This document shows positions 17,862 to 27,493 of a stretch of DNA of 64,000 nucleotides, piece after piece (the first letter of the stretch is position 1; each line of letters starts with the position of its first letter). The translations under genes were made by a program, and so were the position numbers. The DNA is from GAS188 sp963713805 (lineage in GTDB: Bacteria > Pseudomonadota > Alphaproteobacteria > Rhizobiales > Beijerinckiaceae), in NCBI GenBank assembly GCA_963713805.1, contig CAVQNF010000011.1, positions 62,001-126,000 of the forward strand, in the 5' to 3' direction. Below the pieces are notes generated by a model that saw nothing but the letters and a program-made list of their open reading frames with translations, did not search any database and was not told the origin of the DNA.

Positions 17862-19364
17862 ATGTCAGGCAACGCCGGCGTATCGGGCGCACATTCTTCC
17901 GCACTCGGCGGCAAGGCTCTCGGATTGGACGGCACCGCATTCAACACGGCAGGTCTGGAAAATCTTTCCGTCCTGCTGTTTTGGATCGCGGCCGGCGAGT
18001 TCGTCACGGTCGCGGCGACCGCTTACGCGACGAGCCTGAGCTACAGCTACCTCGTTCTGCAGGCATGGCCTCCGAGCGTGACCTATGTGTCGGCCGCCCT
18101 GTTCATCGCCTCGCTCGTCCTGCTCGTCTCTCTTGCGTTTCGCCACTATGTCAGCTTCCAGACGCTGCCGCTGCATCGCTTCTTGTGGAACGGTATCGGG
18201 GCCGTCGCCCTGGCCTTCTCCTTTTTTCTCTCGACCTTGTTTTTGCTCAAGGTGACCGAGGAATACTCACGAGCCACTTTTTTCATCCAGCTTGTCGCCG
18301 TCACGGTGGCGGTCCTCGCGCTTCGCACCATCGGTCATGGCAGGATTCAGGCCGCGATCGCGGCCGGACGCATCGAGGCGCGCCGCGCGATTCTCATCGG
18401 CAGCCGGGCGCGGCAGGGCAAGATCGGCAAGCGCCTGAGAGAAGCGGGTGTGCGTGTCGTCGGCTCGTTGCCGTTTCCGAGCAGCGCTTTTCCGAACGCT
18501 CATGAGAGCGCGAGTTCCGACGAGCCGCGTTTCGATCGCGATGAGGCGCGCCGCATGATCGAGCTTTGCCGCGCTCAAAAGGCCGACGACGTGGTCATCC
18601 TGGCGACGGCCAGCGAGCTTCGCGCCTCGGCGCGGCTTGCCGATGTCTTCTCGGAGCTTCCCGTCGCGCTGCACATGATCCCGGTCGATGCCGAGGATGT
18701 CCTGAGCTCGGCTCAGCTCGGAGAGCTCGGGGCGCTGGTCACCATCCAGCTCCTGCATCCGCCGCTCTCCTGCGTTCATCGCGTCCTGAAGCGGCTCTTC
18801 GATCTCGCCGCGGCAGGCATCGGACTGCTCCTCCTGTCGCCGCTCCTCATCCTGGTCGCCATCGCCATCAAGCTCGATTCGCGAGGTCCCGTTTTCTTTC
18901 GCCAGACACGCCACGGCTACAACAACGAGACCATTCGCGTCCTCAAGTTCCGTTCGATGACCACCACCGAGGACGGATATGCGTTCAGCCAAGCGAAGAG
19001 GGACGATCCTCGCGTCACGCGCATCGGACAGTTGCTGCGGCGCTCGAACCTCGACGAGTTGCCGCAGCTGCTCAACGTGCTCACCGGCGAAATGTCGATC
19101 GTCGGCCCCAGGCCCCATCCCGTCGCCCTGAACCGGATATTCGAAGAGCACATTTCCCCCTTCTCGCGCCGGCACAACGTGAAGCCCGGGATCACCGGAT
19201 GGGCCCAGGTCAACGGTCACCGCGGCCAGACCGACACTTTGGAGAAGATGCAGCGCCGCTTCGAATGCGACCTCTACTACATCGAAAACTGGTCATTTTT
19301 GCTCGATGTGAAAATCATCCTCATGACCCTGTTCTCAAAATCAGCCTATAGGAATGCGTTCTGA
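17862..19364 (+). CDS. Undecaprenyl-phosphate hexose-1-phosphate transferase (polyprenyl glycosylphosphotransferase)
   Basis: Integral membrane priming enzyme that transfers a sugar-1-phosphate to undecaprenyl phosphate, starting a repeat unit. Intact. The N-terminal half has four to five membrane segments and a CoA-binding-like central domain (RRAILIGSRARQGKIGKRL). The C-terminal catalytic half has RVLKRLFDLAAAGIGLLLLS, the membrane re-entrant helix, then VFFRQTRHGYNNETIRVLKF, RSM, SNLDELPQLLNVLTGEMSIV, GPRPHPVALN and KPGITGWAQVNGHRG, all diagnostic of the family. GGAGG six bases before the ATG at 17862 fixes the start. It would prime the polymer built by the downstream transferases. Confidence 0.92.
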   Translation: MSGNAGVSGAHSSALGGKALGLDGTAFNTAGLENLSVLLFWIAAGEFVTVAATAYATSLSYSYLVLQAWPPSVTYVSAALFIASLVLLVSLAFRHYVSFQTLPLHRFLWNGIGAVALAFSFFLSTLFLLKVTEEYSRATFFIQLVAVTVAVLALRTIGHGRIQAAIAAGRIEARRAILIGSRARQGKIGKRLREAGVRVVGSLPFPSSAFPNAHESASSDEPRFDRDEARRMIELCRAQKADDVVILATASELRASARLADVFSELPVALHMIPVDAEDVLSSAQLGELGALVTIQLLHPPLSCVHRVLKRLFDLAAAGIGLLLLSPLLILVAIAIKLDSRGPVFFRQTRHGYNNETIRVLKFRSMTTTEDGYAFSQAKRDDPRVTRIGQLLRRSNLDELPQLLNVLTGEMSIVGPRPHPVALNRIFEEHISPFSRRHNVKPGITGWAQVNGHRGQTDTLEKMQRRFECDLYYIENWSFLLDVKIILMTLFSKSAYRNAF

Positions 19365-19388
19365 CGCCCGGGCTAGCGGGAGGTTTTC

Positions 19389-19808
19389 ATGGCTTCACAT
19401 GCATTCCACCTGTCGATGTGCTGCGGCGACCTCGAAAAGACGCGACGCTTCTACAAAGACGTTCTCGGCCTCGAAGAGCGCCGTAGCACGCCCACATCGA
19501 TCCACATCGACTTTTACGGCAGCCAACTCACTCTGCATCAGGTTCCCGGCTACGACGCCGGGAACATCCATCGCGAAGTGGACGCCGAGGATGTTGCCGT
19601 GCCTCACTATGGGGCGGGCTTGAGCCAGCCCGAGTTTCATGCGGCTGCGAAGCGTCTCAAGGATGCCGGCGTCGCGTTTTTTCAGGAGCCGCACGTGCGC
19701 TTCAAGGGCAAGCCGCACGAGCAATGGGTGCTGTTCGTCTTCGACCCTTCAAATAACGCTATCGAGCTGAAGTCGTTCATCAACGTCCGGCAGGGGGAGT
19801 GGATCTAA
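19389..19808 (+). CDS. VOC (glyoxalase/fosfomycin-resistance-like) family protein
   Basis: Small metal-dependent enzyme of 139 residues, intact. HLSMCCGDLEKTRRFYKDVL with GLEERRS, IDFYGSQLTLHQVPG and VLFVFDPSNNAIELKSF are the two beta-alpha-beta modules of a VOC fold, with His and Glu metal ligands in HLS, LTLHQ and IELK. GGGAGG lies before the ATG. Similar proteins are annotated as glyoxalase/bleomycin-resistance proteins; substrate unknown. It stands 25 bases after the sugar phosphotransferase gene, perhaps co-transcribed. Confidence 0.82.
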   Translation: MASHAFHLSMCCGDLEKTRRFYKDVLGLEERRSTPTSIHIDFYGSQLTLHQVPGYDAGNIHREVDAEDVAVPHYGAGLSQPEFHAAAKRLKDAGVAFFQEPHVRFKGKPHEQWVLFVFDPSNNAIELKSFINVRQGEWI

Positions 19809-20009
19809 CCCGGATCGCCGCTCCCTTGCCCAGCCTGCAGGCGGAAAAGCCGATGCGGCAGCCTCGCTCCGAGGCAAGCCGAAGGAGGCAGCCGTCGCGA
19901 TCCACCAAGAGGCGAGACGAAGGTCGGTGCGATCTCGTCGCCGCCGCTCCTTCGCGGCGAGCTGCCCCGCGCATTTTCGCTTCCTCCGGAACCCCATAGG
20001 ATCGCAGGC

Positions 20010-21295
20010 ATGACCCGACCACGTCATTTTGCGGGGCGCCATTTCCTGCAGATCCCCGGCCCCACCCCTGTGCCCGACCGCATCTTGCGGGCGATCAGCT
20101 ATCCGCCGATCGATCATCGCGGGCCGGAGTTTCAGAAACTCGGCCGCGCGGTGCTCACCGGCATCAAGTCGGTGTTCAAGACCACCTCGCCCGTCATGAT
20201 CCATGCCAGCTCCGGCACAGGCGCCTTGGAGGCTGCGCTCGTCAACGTCCTGTCGCCCGGCGACAAGGTGCTGATGTTCGAGACGGGACATTTTGCCGCC
20301 CTGTGGAAGAACATGGCGCACAACCTCGGCCTTGAACCCGAACTCATCGCTTCCAATTGGCGCGTCGGCGCCGATCCGGCCGCGATCGAGGCGCGGCTGC
20401 GCCAGGACAAAACGCACGCCGTAAAGGCCGTGTGCATCGTCCACAACGAAACCTCGACCGGCTGCGTGTCTCCTATACGCGCCATGCGCCAGGCGATCGA
20501 TGCGGCGAAGCACCCCGCCCTTCTCGTCGTCGACACGCGTCTCGTCGCTGGCCGCGATCGACTATCGTCATGACGAATGGGGCGTCGACATCACCGTCGC
20601 CAGCTCGCAGAAGGGCTTGATGATGCCGCCGGGCCTGTCCTTCACGGCGGTTTCGGCAAGGGCAGTCGAGGCCGCCGGGCGCGCCGGGCTGCCGCGTCAT
20701 TATTTCGACTGGCGCGCGATGCTGCAGTCGAACGCGCAGGGGTATTTTCCCTTCACGCCGGGCACCAACTTGCTCTTCGGCTTGAAGGAGGCGATCGAGA
20801 TGCTGCACGAAGAGGGGCTCGACAACGTGTTCGCGCGCCACGATCGGCATGCCGAGGCGACGCGCCGCGCGGTGCGCGCCTGGGGGCTCGAGGTCTGGTG
20901 CAGCGAGCCCGAGCATTGCTCATCCTCCCTCACGGCCGCGCTGATGCCCAAGGGGCACAGCGCCGACAAGGTGCGCGAGACCGCGTTGGCGCATTTCGAC
21001 ATTTCGCTCGGCACCGGCCTCTCCAGGCTCGCCGATAAGGTGTTCCGCATCGCCCATTTGGGCGACACCAACGACCTCACCATCCTCGGCGCGCTCGCAG
21101 GCGTCGAGATGGCACTCGATATCTCGCGAGGTGCCACACCGGCCGGGCGGCGTTCAGGCCGCCATGAGCTATCTCGCAGGCGCCGCTCGTGGTCGCGACG
21201 ATGCAGTGGCGCCATCGAGCACGTTTAGGGGGGCGAGCAACGTCGTGGCGCCGTTGCTAACAATCGTCGCGCGTGATCGATTAATAACGGCTTGA
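20010..21295 (+). CDS. Class V aminotransferase, serine-glyoxylate / alanine-glyoxylate type
   Basis: PLP-dependent aminotransferase. HFLQIPGPTPVPDRILRAIS is the characteristic N-terminus; MIHASSGTGALEAALVN is the cofactor phosphate site; VHNETSTGCVSPI follows; VASSQKGLMMPPGL carries the PLP lysine. The C-terminus in the third frame reads VPHRPGGVQAAMSYLAG, the normal end of the family, then runs to a stop at 21295. Two frame corrections are needed: one extra C near 20537 and one near 21130. The natural stop may be nearer 21200. Serine-glyoxylate aminotransferase would serve the serine cycle or photorespiration-like recycling; no other genes of that kind are seen. Confidence 0.83.
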
Positions 21296-21654
21296 TCTGG
21301 CTTCAATTTTTTGCGGTTATCGAGTATTAGAATTTGCAGAAAAACAGATGGTGAGGGCTGTTTTCTTGCGATTTGGGATACCACTTCGCCCGAATTTCTG
21401 ATTCACTTCTTCGGGTGATTTGGCTCGGAGGATGTGATGTCGCAGCCACGGGGATGATCGTCAAAAAGAATCTGTTCCGGCGCCGGGCCCCCACCCTCCG
21501 CTTGTGGTGCGGCTGATGGCGGGACTGCTGATCCTCAAACACATGCATTTGATCCTCAAATACATGCATTCGCTTTCCGACGAGGCGCCCGCGGAGATGC
21601 GTGCAGCCACAGCCGAAAAAGGTAAATCGACCGTGGTTGACGGATAACTCTATC
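21296..21654. other. Intergenic region with a short tandem repeat
   Basis: No gene seen. It holds the 21-base tandem repeat at 21529-21570 and separates the aminotransferase from a convergent glycosyltransferase. Confidence 0.5.
21529..21570. repeat. Two tandem 21-base units
   Basis: TGATCCTCAAACACATGCATT (written here as one unit of 21 with the last base shared in description) is repeated at once with one change (AAATACATG for AAACACATG), covering 21529-21549 and 21550-21570. Confidence 0.7.
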
Positions 21655-22563
21655 TTAGTTTTTTCGCATGAAGAAATACCTAATCGCTCCCCACACGTAA
21701 CAGGCTACTTTGTGCTTGTGGGAAAAACCGATGTCTGGCAAATAAGTGTTGCTGCCAGTAATAATCTCTTTCAGCGCATTTTTGCAATCCCAATAGAATG
21801 GTCGGCAGAGATCTGGATGCTTGAACAGGTATCGCGCGTATAGAGCCCCATTGGCGGTCATGTACCGACGAAGGAGCGTTTGGCCGACGGTGCTGCCCTT
21901 TCTGCCGTGGTAGTGGAAAACCGTCATGTCTGGGACATACTCAAGCGTCGCACCGGCAAGATAGGCGCGATAAAAGAAATCGGTGTCACCGCCTGACCGC
22001 ATGCGTGCGCCGGTGCCAAAGTCCTCGTCGAAAGCCCCTAGGCGTTCAACGAGTTCGCGGCGCATTGTCATGTTGCACCCATGAATATGCCCGCTAATGC
22101 GGTAGTGCTTTGCCGAGTTGTCCTTACGGCTCCAGCGCATGAGAGTGGGGGTCGTGTTAACCGTGAGCGGCAAGTCAGCGGGGTCGCCCAGCTCGATCCG
22201 GCCGCCCCGCAATATGAGCTCGGTATCTCCAGCGTCGTGCCGCAGCAACTGCGTGACATATTCCCTGCTCAACTGGCAATCGTCATCGGTGAATGCGAGT
22301 AGGTCGCCGCGCGCCGCGCGAAGCGCACAGTTAAGAGCACGCGACAGGCCCGCTTTTGGCTGGGTTAGCAGTTGCACAGGAACGGAGCACGCGGCCGCCC
22401 ACGCTTTGATGACGGCTGTCGTGTCATCCGTCGAACCGTTATCGACAACCACGATTTCCGCATCGACGGGCGCAGCATTGGCCAAGGCTGCTGAGATGAA
22501 GTCCAAACATCCAGCGAGAGCATGCGCCCGGTTTCTGGTGGCAACAATGATCGATAGCTTCAT
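21655..22563 (-). CDS. Family 2 glycosyltransferase
   Basis: Cytoplasmic GT-A fold transferase of 302 residues, intact. KLSIIVATRNRAHALAGCLD is the nucleotide-binding start; EIVVVDNGSTDDTTAVIKAW and LLAFTDDDCQLSREYVTQLL give the DxD-type motif (TDDD); GAFDEDFGTGARMRSGGDTD is the acceptor ED-type motif. C-terminal YMTANGALYARYLFKHPDL resembles transferases of capsule clusters. The gene is less GC-rich than its neighbours, suggesting acquisition. Confidence 0.85.
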   Translation of the reverse strand: MKLSIIVATRNRAHALAGCLDFISAALANAAPVDAEIVVVDNGSTDDTTAVIKAWAAACSVPVQLLTQPKAGLSRALNCALRAARGDLLAFTDDDCQLSREYVTQLLRHDAGDTELILRGGRIELGDPADLPLTVNTTPTLMRWSRKDNSAKHYRISGHIHGCNMTMRRELVERLGAFDEDFGTGARMRSGGDTDFFYRAYLAGATLEYVPDMTVFHYHGRKGSTVGQTLLRRYMTANGALYARYLFKHPDLCRPFYWDCKNALKEIITGSNTYLPDIGFSHKHKVACYVWGAIRYFFMRKN

Positions 22564-23275
22564 GGCTACCGAGGATTGTTCTCGCTGCGGTAGCCGCGGA
22601 AAGCTCCGACATTCCTCACGCTGAGCCTAACTAAGATGAGCAGACGATGATTCAAAATGTAAGAGCCCGCGCCGATGCGATTGAAGCGACGACCTATATA
22701 GCATTAGCTGAGCACCGGAGGTATATAGGCATCTTTGATTACCAAATGGTAGCGCTCCCAATGCATTCTATTGTGTTGAAACTAGTTCGTGTGCGTGACG
22801 GTTAAGGCTCGCCGACCCAAAATCGGGTTCGTCGAGCTGGCGCCAAAGGGCTGGTGGAGGTTGATCTAAACCACAGCTGGCGAAACGTGGTTTGAATACA
22901 GTGGTTTATTGGGTGAATGTGGCGTGCGGTGCTAACCAGTTTGTGAACGAAAGCGTCGCACCCATCCCTTGGCGAGCGCGACGCGATGCGGGCACGGACA
23001 TTCTCGGGAGCAGCGCGACATTCCGCGACCGGATCTTCTGAAAAGGATGATTTCCGCTGCCGAAACGTTATCCGAAGACCCCCCATTCGTTCGGGTGGGA
23101 TCTATATGAAATTGATGGACAAGCCCTCTTACCGGCTTGGCTTTGGAATCAGGCTGATCTGCGCTCCCATACGCCTCTTTGTTTTGTCGCATAATCTTAT
23201 CACAAAAATATTTCCCATTTTTGTGAATCATACTCCACGACAAGGCCGCCTACCTCGGCACTTCCAGCGCATGAT
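22564..23275. other. Gene-free region containing a palindromic repeat
   Basis: About 700 bases of relatively AT-rich sequence between two minus-strand genes. No coding frame is convincing. The repeat copy at 23179-23236 is the only structure found. Confidence 0.5.
23179..23236. repeat. Palindromic intergenic repeat, copy 2
   Basis: Gapless match to 15681-15738. The stem is CACAAAAAT (23201-23209) with ATTTTTGTG (23217-23225). Relative to copy 1, one stem pair changed from G-C to A-T on both arms, so pairing is kept. Confidence 0.7.
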
Positions 23276-24041
23276 CTAAATTCGAAGCCTCATGAAAATC
23301 GTTTCCGGAAGGGCTTTGATGAGCGACCATGATCACCAGCCAGACAGGTTTCACATAAACGACCTCACGCGGCTTCTCGACCACGGCGCGAAAGATGGCT
23401 TCCGCCACCTGCTTCGCTTCAGCGGTCAGGACACTCGGGAGCGCCATTCCCTTCGTCATGCGTGTGCGAACGAAGCCCGGCAGGATGGTGATCACGCGAA
23501 TCTCGGTTTTTCCAAAACGGTTTCGCAAGCCCGAGAGGAAGGCCGTGAATCCGGCTTTGCCGGCGCCGTAAACGTAATTGGTCGCGCGACCGCGTTCGCC
23601 TGCGACAGAGCTTACGCCGATGATCGTCCCCGTTCCCCGCGCCGCGAGACGTTCAGCGAAGACGCCGAGGATCAGCGCGGGTCCCTCGAAATTGGAGCGG
23701 ATGACGCTGCTCGCATGACGCGATGTCGGTTTCGGCGAGGCGCTGGGTGCCGAGAAGACCGATGACGCAGAGGATCGCGTCGGGCAAGGCCGGGCAGGTC
23801 ATCGGCGAAAGCTTCGAACGAGCCGCTCGTCGAGAATGTCGAGCGCATGGATCGAGACCGTCGCGCCCGTTCGGGCGCCGATGTCATCGGCCTCTCGCCG
23901 CAAGGCCTCAAGATCGCGGCCCGCAAGAAGATGCGCCACCCGGCCGCGGCGAAGCGAAGCGCGCTGGCACGACCGATGTCGGAGCTGCCGCCGAGGACGA
24001 GAAGCGATCTTCGCTGCCTCGTTCTCAGATGGTCCGATCAT
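23276..24041 (-). CDS. SDR reductase, DprE2-like (decaprenylphosphoryl-2-keto-ribose reductase type)
   Basis: Second half of the ribose-to-arabinose epimerase: reduces the 2-keto sugar on the polyprenyl carrier. After frame correction: LLVLGGSSDIGRASALRFAA (cofactor motif), IHALDILDERLVRSF, GTGTIIGVSSVAGERGRATN, YVYGAGKAGFTAFLSGL (catalytic Tyr-x3-Lys), ITILPGFVRTRMTKGM, and a hydrophobic C-terminus with KPVWLVIMV and ETIFMRLRI, the membrane-associated tail typical of DprE2. ATG at 24041 overlaps the upstream stop (ATGA). Several frameshifts. The assignment leans on its partner gene. Confidence 0.78.
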
Positions 24042-25380
24042 ATGCCGAGCCGCTCCGACAGGCGCGAGGCGATACGCTCGGCGCGCGCCGATTTGCCGCC
24101 TGATCTCGCGAAAACGTTGAAGATTCGGATATCCGGCTTCGAAGGTGGCGCGCGATTGGCGCGCGTCCTTGGCGAGATAGATGCGGCCGCCCGGCCGCCG
24201 TGACCAGGCGGTCGATTTCGTCGAGGAAGACGAAGATGTCCTTGTCCAGGGCAAAATCGAGCGCGAGCGTGAATCCTTTGCTTGGAAACGACATCAGCCC
24301 GGTGGAAGACGGACCGAGCTTTTTCAACACGGCGAGGAAGGAGGCGTTGCCGCGCGCCGCGATGCGATCGAGAATCTCGCCGATCGTATCTTGCGCCTGT
24401 TCGGCCGGCACGACGCATTGATGCTGAAGGAAGCCGTTCGCGCCATAGATCCGGTTCCAATCGCGAACCGCATCGAGCGGAAAGAAGAACGCATCGGATG
24501 CTGTTCAGAAATGGTCTTCCGGCCGCCGACGCGCCCTTTCGAAAATAGGCTTCGTTGAAGGCCGCGACACTCCAACGGTTGAGCGTGAGACGCGGCAAGT
24601 CCCAAGGCACCGCAAGGCGCGCCACTCGTCGCCCGGGAAAGAGCGGGGCGCCGGGCGTGAGCGCCTCGACATCGCTTCTTGAGCGCATGTTCTCCGAGAT
24701 GGATCAGCGAGCGGCCAAGCGCGCTGCCTTTCGCCAGGCAATCGATCCATGCGGCCGAATAGGTCGCATCGTCATGTTTCGACAAGAGCGGCGAGCGCGC
24801 AGGCGAGATCTGGGCGACAACCGTGTTTTGCCGGATCCATCCCGTCTCGACACGGGAGAGCCGAAAGGTTGCGCTCAAGATCGTGCCGGTGAGACCCATG
24901 CCGCCGAGCGTCGCCGTCGAAGAGGTCGGGATATTGCCTGGCGGAACAGGTGACGACGCTCCCGTCGGGCATGGCCAGGGACAAAGCTCTCGACATGCTC
25001 GCCGAAGCTGCCGGCGCCATGATGATTCTTGCCGTGGACGTCCGCCGCGATCATTCCTCCGACGGTCACGAGTTTGGTTCCCGGAACGACGGGCGGAAAA
25101 AAGCCATGCGGAAGAAATGCCGCGATGATGTCCGAGAGCAGAACGCCCGCCTCGACGGTCAATCGGCCGCTCGCACGATCGAAGCTGCAAAAGCGGTCGA
25201 GTTCGCGCAACGAGAGGCAGGACGATCATGCCGATGGCGGCGTCGCCATAGGCGCGACCATTGCCCCGCGCGCACAAATCCCGTGAGGTCCTCCTGCAAG
25301 CGGGCGGCCTCGACGATCGACCTCGGCTCGATGAGCGCCACCTCGAACCGAGGGTAACGGCCCCAGCCGGTCACTTCCAT
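24038..25380 (-). CDS. FAD-linked oxidoreductase, DprE1-like (decaprenylphosphoryl-ribose 2-oxidase type)
   Basis: Flavoenzyme that oxidises the C2 hydroxyl of polyprenyl-phospho-ribose. The FAD-binding stretch, frame-corrected, is FFPPVVPGTKLVTVGGMIAA followed by DVHGKNHHGAGSFGEHV, nearly the signature of mycobacterial DprE1. Further family segments are GMGLTGTILSATFRLSRVET, AAWIDCLAKGSALGRS, LNRWSVAAFNEAYFRK, GFLQHQCVVPAEQAQ and STGLMSFPSKGFTLALDFA. About 447 residues from the ATG at 25380, which overlaps the GtrA stop. The usual DprE1 active-site Cys/Lys positions cannot be placed with confidence because the frame breaks near them. Heavily broken by insertions. Confidence 0.8.
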
Positions 25381-25849
25381 GTTTTGGCCCTTCGATCGAA
25401 GGTGAAATTGCGATCGAGAAGATACTTGGCGAAATTGCCGATCGCTAGTCCGATGACGGCGCCGAGATATTTGGCGAAGTCGGTGCCTCCGATTTTCCAG
25501 AACGCGACTTCAAAACTCCAGAAGACCAGGGTCATCGTCACGCTGAATGAACCGTAGAGGAAGATTTTTCGAACCTCTCGCCGGGCACCCCCGTAATCGT
25601 CGAAGAATATCCAATTCTTGTCGAAAATATATTTTAAAATAAAACCGACAGCGGTGCCAATCAATATTGATGTCGCCAGAGGTTCCACAGTCGAAAATCT
25701 GAATACCACCGCTTGTGTCAGGAGATTCGCGATGCCAGCTACGATCGCGAACAAAACATAGCGCACGGAAAGACTGAGCGAGAGGACGATGGAGGACAGG
25801 TTCGCGCAACGCACCGCCTCGCAATCGAATTCAAATGGCGAGCGAACAT
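25371..25849 (-). CDS. GtrA-family membrane protein
   Basis: Small four-helix membrane protein, thought to flip or assist transport of polyprenyl-phospho-sugars. SVRYVLFAIVAGIANLLTQA, then GTAVGFILKYIFDKNWIFFD and VIGLAIGNFAKYLLDRNFTF, is the GtrA pattern with the conserved FxxNxxWxF and LDRNFTF ends. The start is uncertain: ATG at 25849 requires one frameshift. It sits just before the DprE1-like gene, the same order as Rv3789-Rv3790-Rv3791 in mycobacteria. Confidence 0.78.
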
Positions 25850-27278
25850 GATCGAGTGCGATGCAGATGCTCGCCACGATGCTGATGCGGTCCTTCAGCG
25901 CGAAAACGATCGGATCGTCGTGCACCGGCCGGCGATGCGCCATCATCAGCATGCGGCTGAGCCAATACATCAGAACCGGGCACACGAGCCAAAGAAGCCT
26001 CGGATGGCGATAGAGGGAATGCACCGTGTCGGAGGAGATGTAGAGTGCGAAGACCGTCACGGCGTTGAAGCCGGCCGCGCCGGCCAAGGCGGCGACGATC
26101 TGCATGTCGCCCTGCTTGTAGTTGCGGTTGGTCGGGTCCGGCAGATCCCGATCGAGGCGCGTGGCAAGCTCGACGTAACGCTTGATCAAGGCCGAGCGAC
26201 GTGAAGAGGAACATCGAAAAGGCGAGCAGCCATTCCGAAACCGTGACGCCGATGGCGGCGGCGCCTGCGATGACGCGAAGCGTGTAGAGCATCGCCAGCG
26301 CCACGATATCGACCAGCATCTTCTTCTTGAGCCAGACGCTGTAAGAGATCGTCAGCGGCGAAATACGCGAGAAGGATGCCAAGGAACGGCAGCGACACGA
26401 GCGCGGCGAGCGCGATCGCGCCAAAAAGCAGGATCGGAATGGCATAGAGCCCATGCAGGAGCGGATGGCGCCCGCCGCAAGGGGTCGCGTCCTCTTGGTC
26501 GGGTGTTCCCGGTCGGCGGAAAGATCGATGATGTCGTTGAAAATATAGGCGCTCGACGCACAAAGAGAGAATGCGATCACGGCGAGGAAACAATCGGCAA
26601 GGAACGACAGAAGATCGAATTTATGCGCCGTGAAGAGCGGCAGGAAGATGAGCGCGTTCTTGGCGTATTGATGAACTCGCGACGAGCTTCAGCCAGGTGC
26701 GAAACTCGGTCTTCGGCGAAGCGAGGAGATCGACGCGCGTCGCCTGCAAGGTTCTTCCGCAGTCGCGCCGCGTCCGCACGCCGATCCGTTTCGAGGCCAT
26801 CGGCCCATACGTGCAGGTCGGCCCGGTCGTTGCCGATATAGTCGAAGCCGCCCTCGCCGAAGGTTTCGACCAAAAGACGCGCCTTGTTCGGACCCGAAAG
26901 GTTGGTGACCGCATCCGAGCCGAACCAGCCGGAGAAGAACCCGAAATGCTCGGCGACGACCGAGACGAAGCGTGCATTGCTAGCAGACGCGATGTAGACC
27001 GGCCGACCGGCGCTTCACGGCATCACGAATATTTCTGAAGAACCGCGTCATCATAAGGAAGCGAAGCCGGATCGAGACTGACGCTTCGTGCCACGACATC
27101 CTTGAAGTGGGCCTTGCCGCGCAGAAGCGCGAAGAAATTAAGGATTACCGACGAGGGAGAGCTGACGAGCCGTCTGAAATAGCGCTTCGATGAGAAGGTC
27201 CGACCTGATAAGTGTGCCATCAAGGTCGACTACAAGCGGCACTTTGCCGTCGACAGTGTTAATCGTCGCGGCGGTCAT
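25831..27278 (-). CDS. HAD phosphatase-UbiA prenyltransferase fusion (DPPR synthase-like)
   Basis: Predicted bifunctional enzyme: transfers phosphoribose from PRPP to a polyprenyl phosphate (UbiA domain) and may remove the 5-phosphate (HAD domain). N-terminal HAD motif VPLVVDLDGTLIRSDLLIE is at residues about 13-31. The UbiA domain begins near KLVASSSIRQYAKN and shows NDIIDLSADREHPTKRTRP, the Asp-rich motif binding Mg-diphosphate, and later DLPDPTNRNYKQGD. Eight or so membrane segments. About 480 residues from the ATG at 27278. Frameshifts occur at least five times. First gene of a four-gene minus-strand operon. Similar genes (noeC/noeH) act in D-arabinosylation in Azorhizobium. Confidence 0.78.
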
Positions 27279-27493
27279 ATGTCACCAGAAGTAGGTCACC
27301 AGAAGAAAGCAGCGCTTGGAAAAGGAAAACATAACCATGTCGGTGGCCTCGAGCAATGTTACGTCAATGGTGGTAGGTCACTCAGTGCTATCCTGCGTGA
27401 TACGGCGAAACGTGAGACTATATGGGGGGCTTCTAGTCAGTTGCTCGAACCGAGGTTGCGGTGAGTTCTCTGTCCTCGCAAGAAGCGCGATCG

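Noticed and set aside
25371..26189. A single continuous UbiA-GtrA fusion protein
   Set aside because: The continuous frame arises from one insertion; a stop at 25831 and an ATG at 25849 in neighbouring frames, and family lengths, fit two separate genes.
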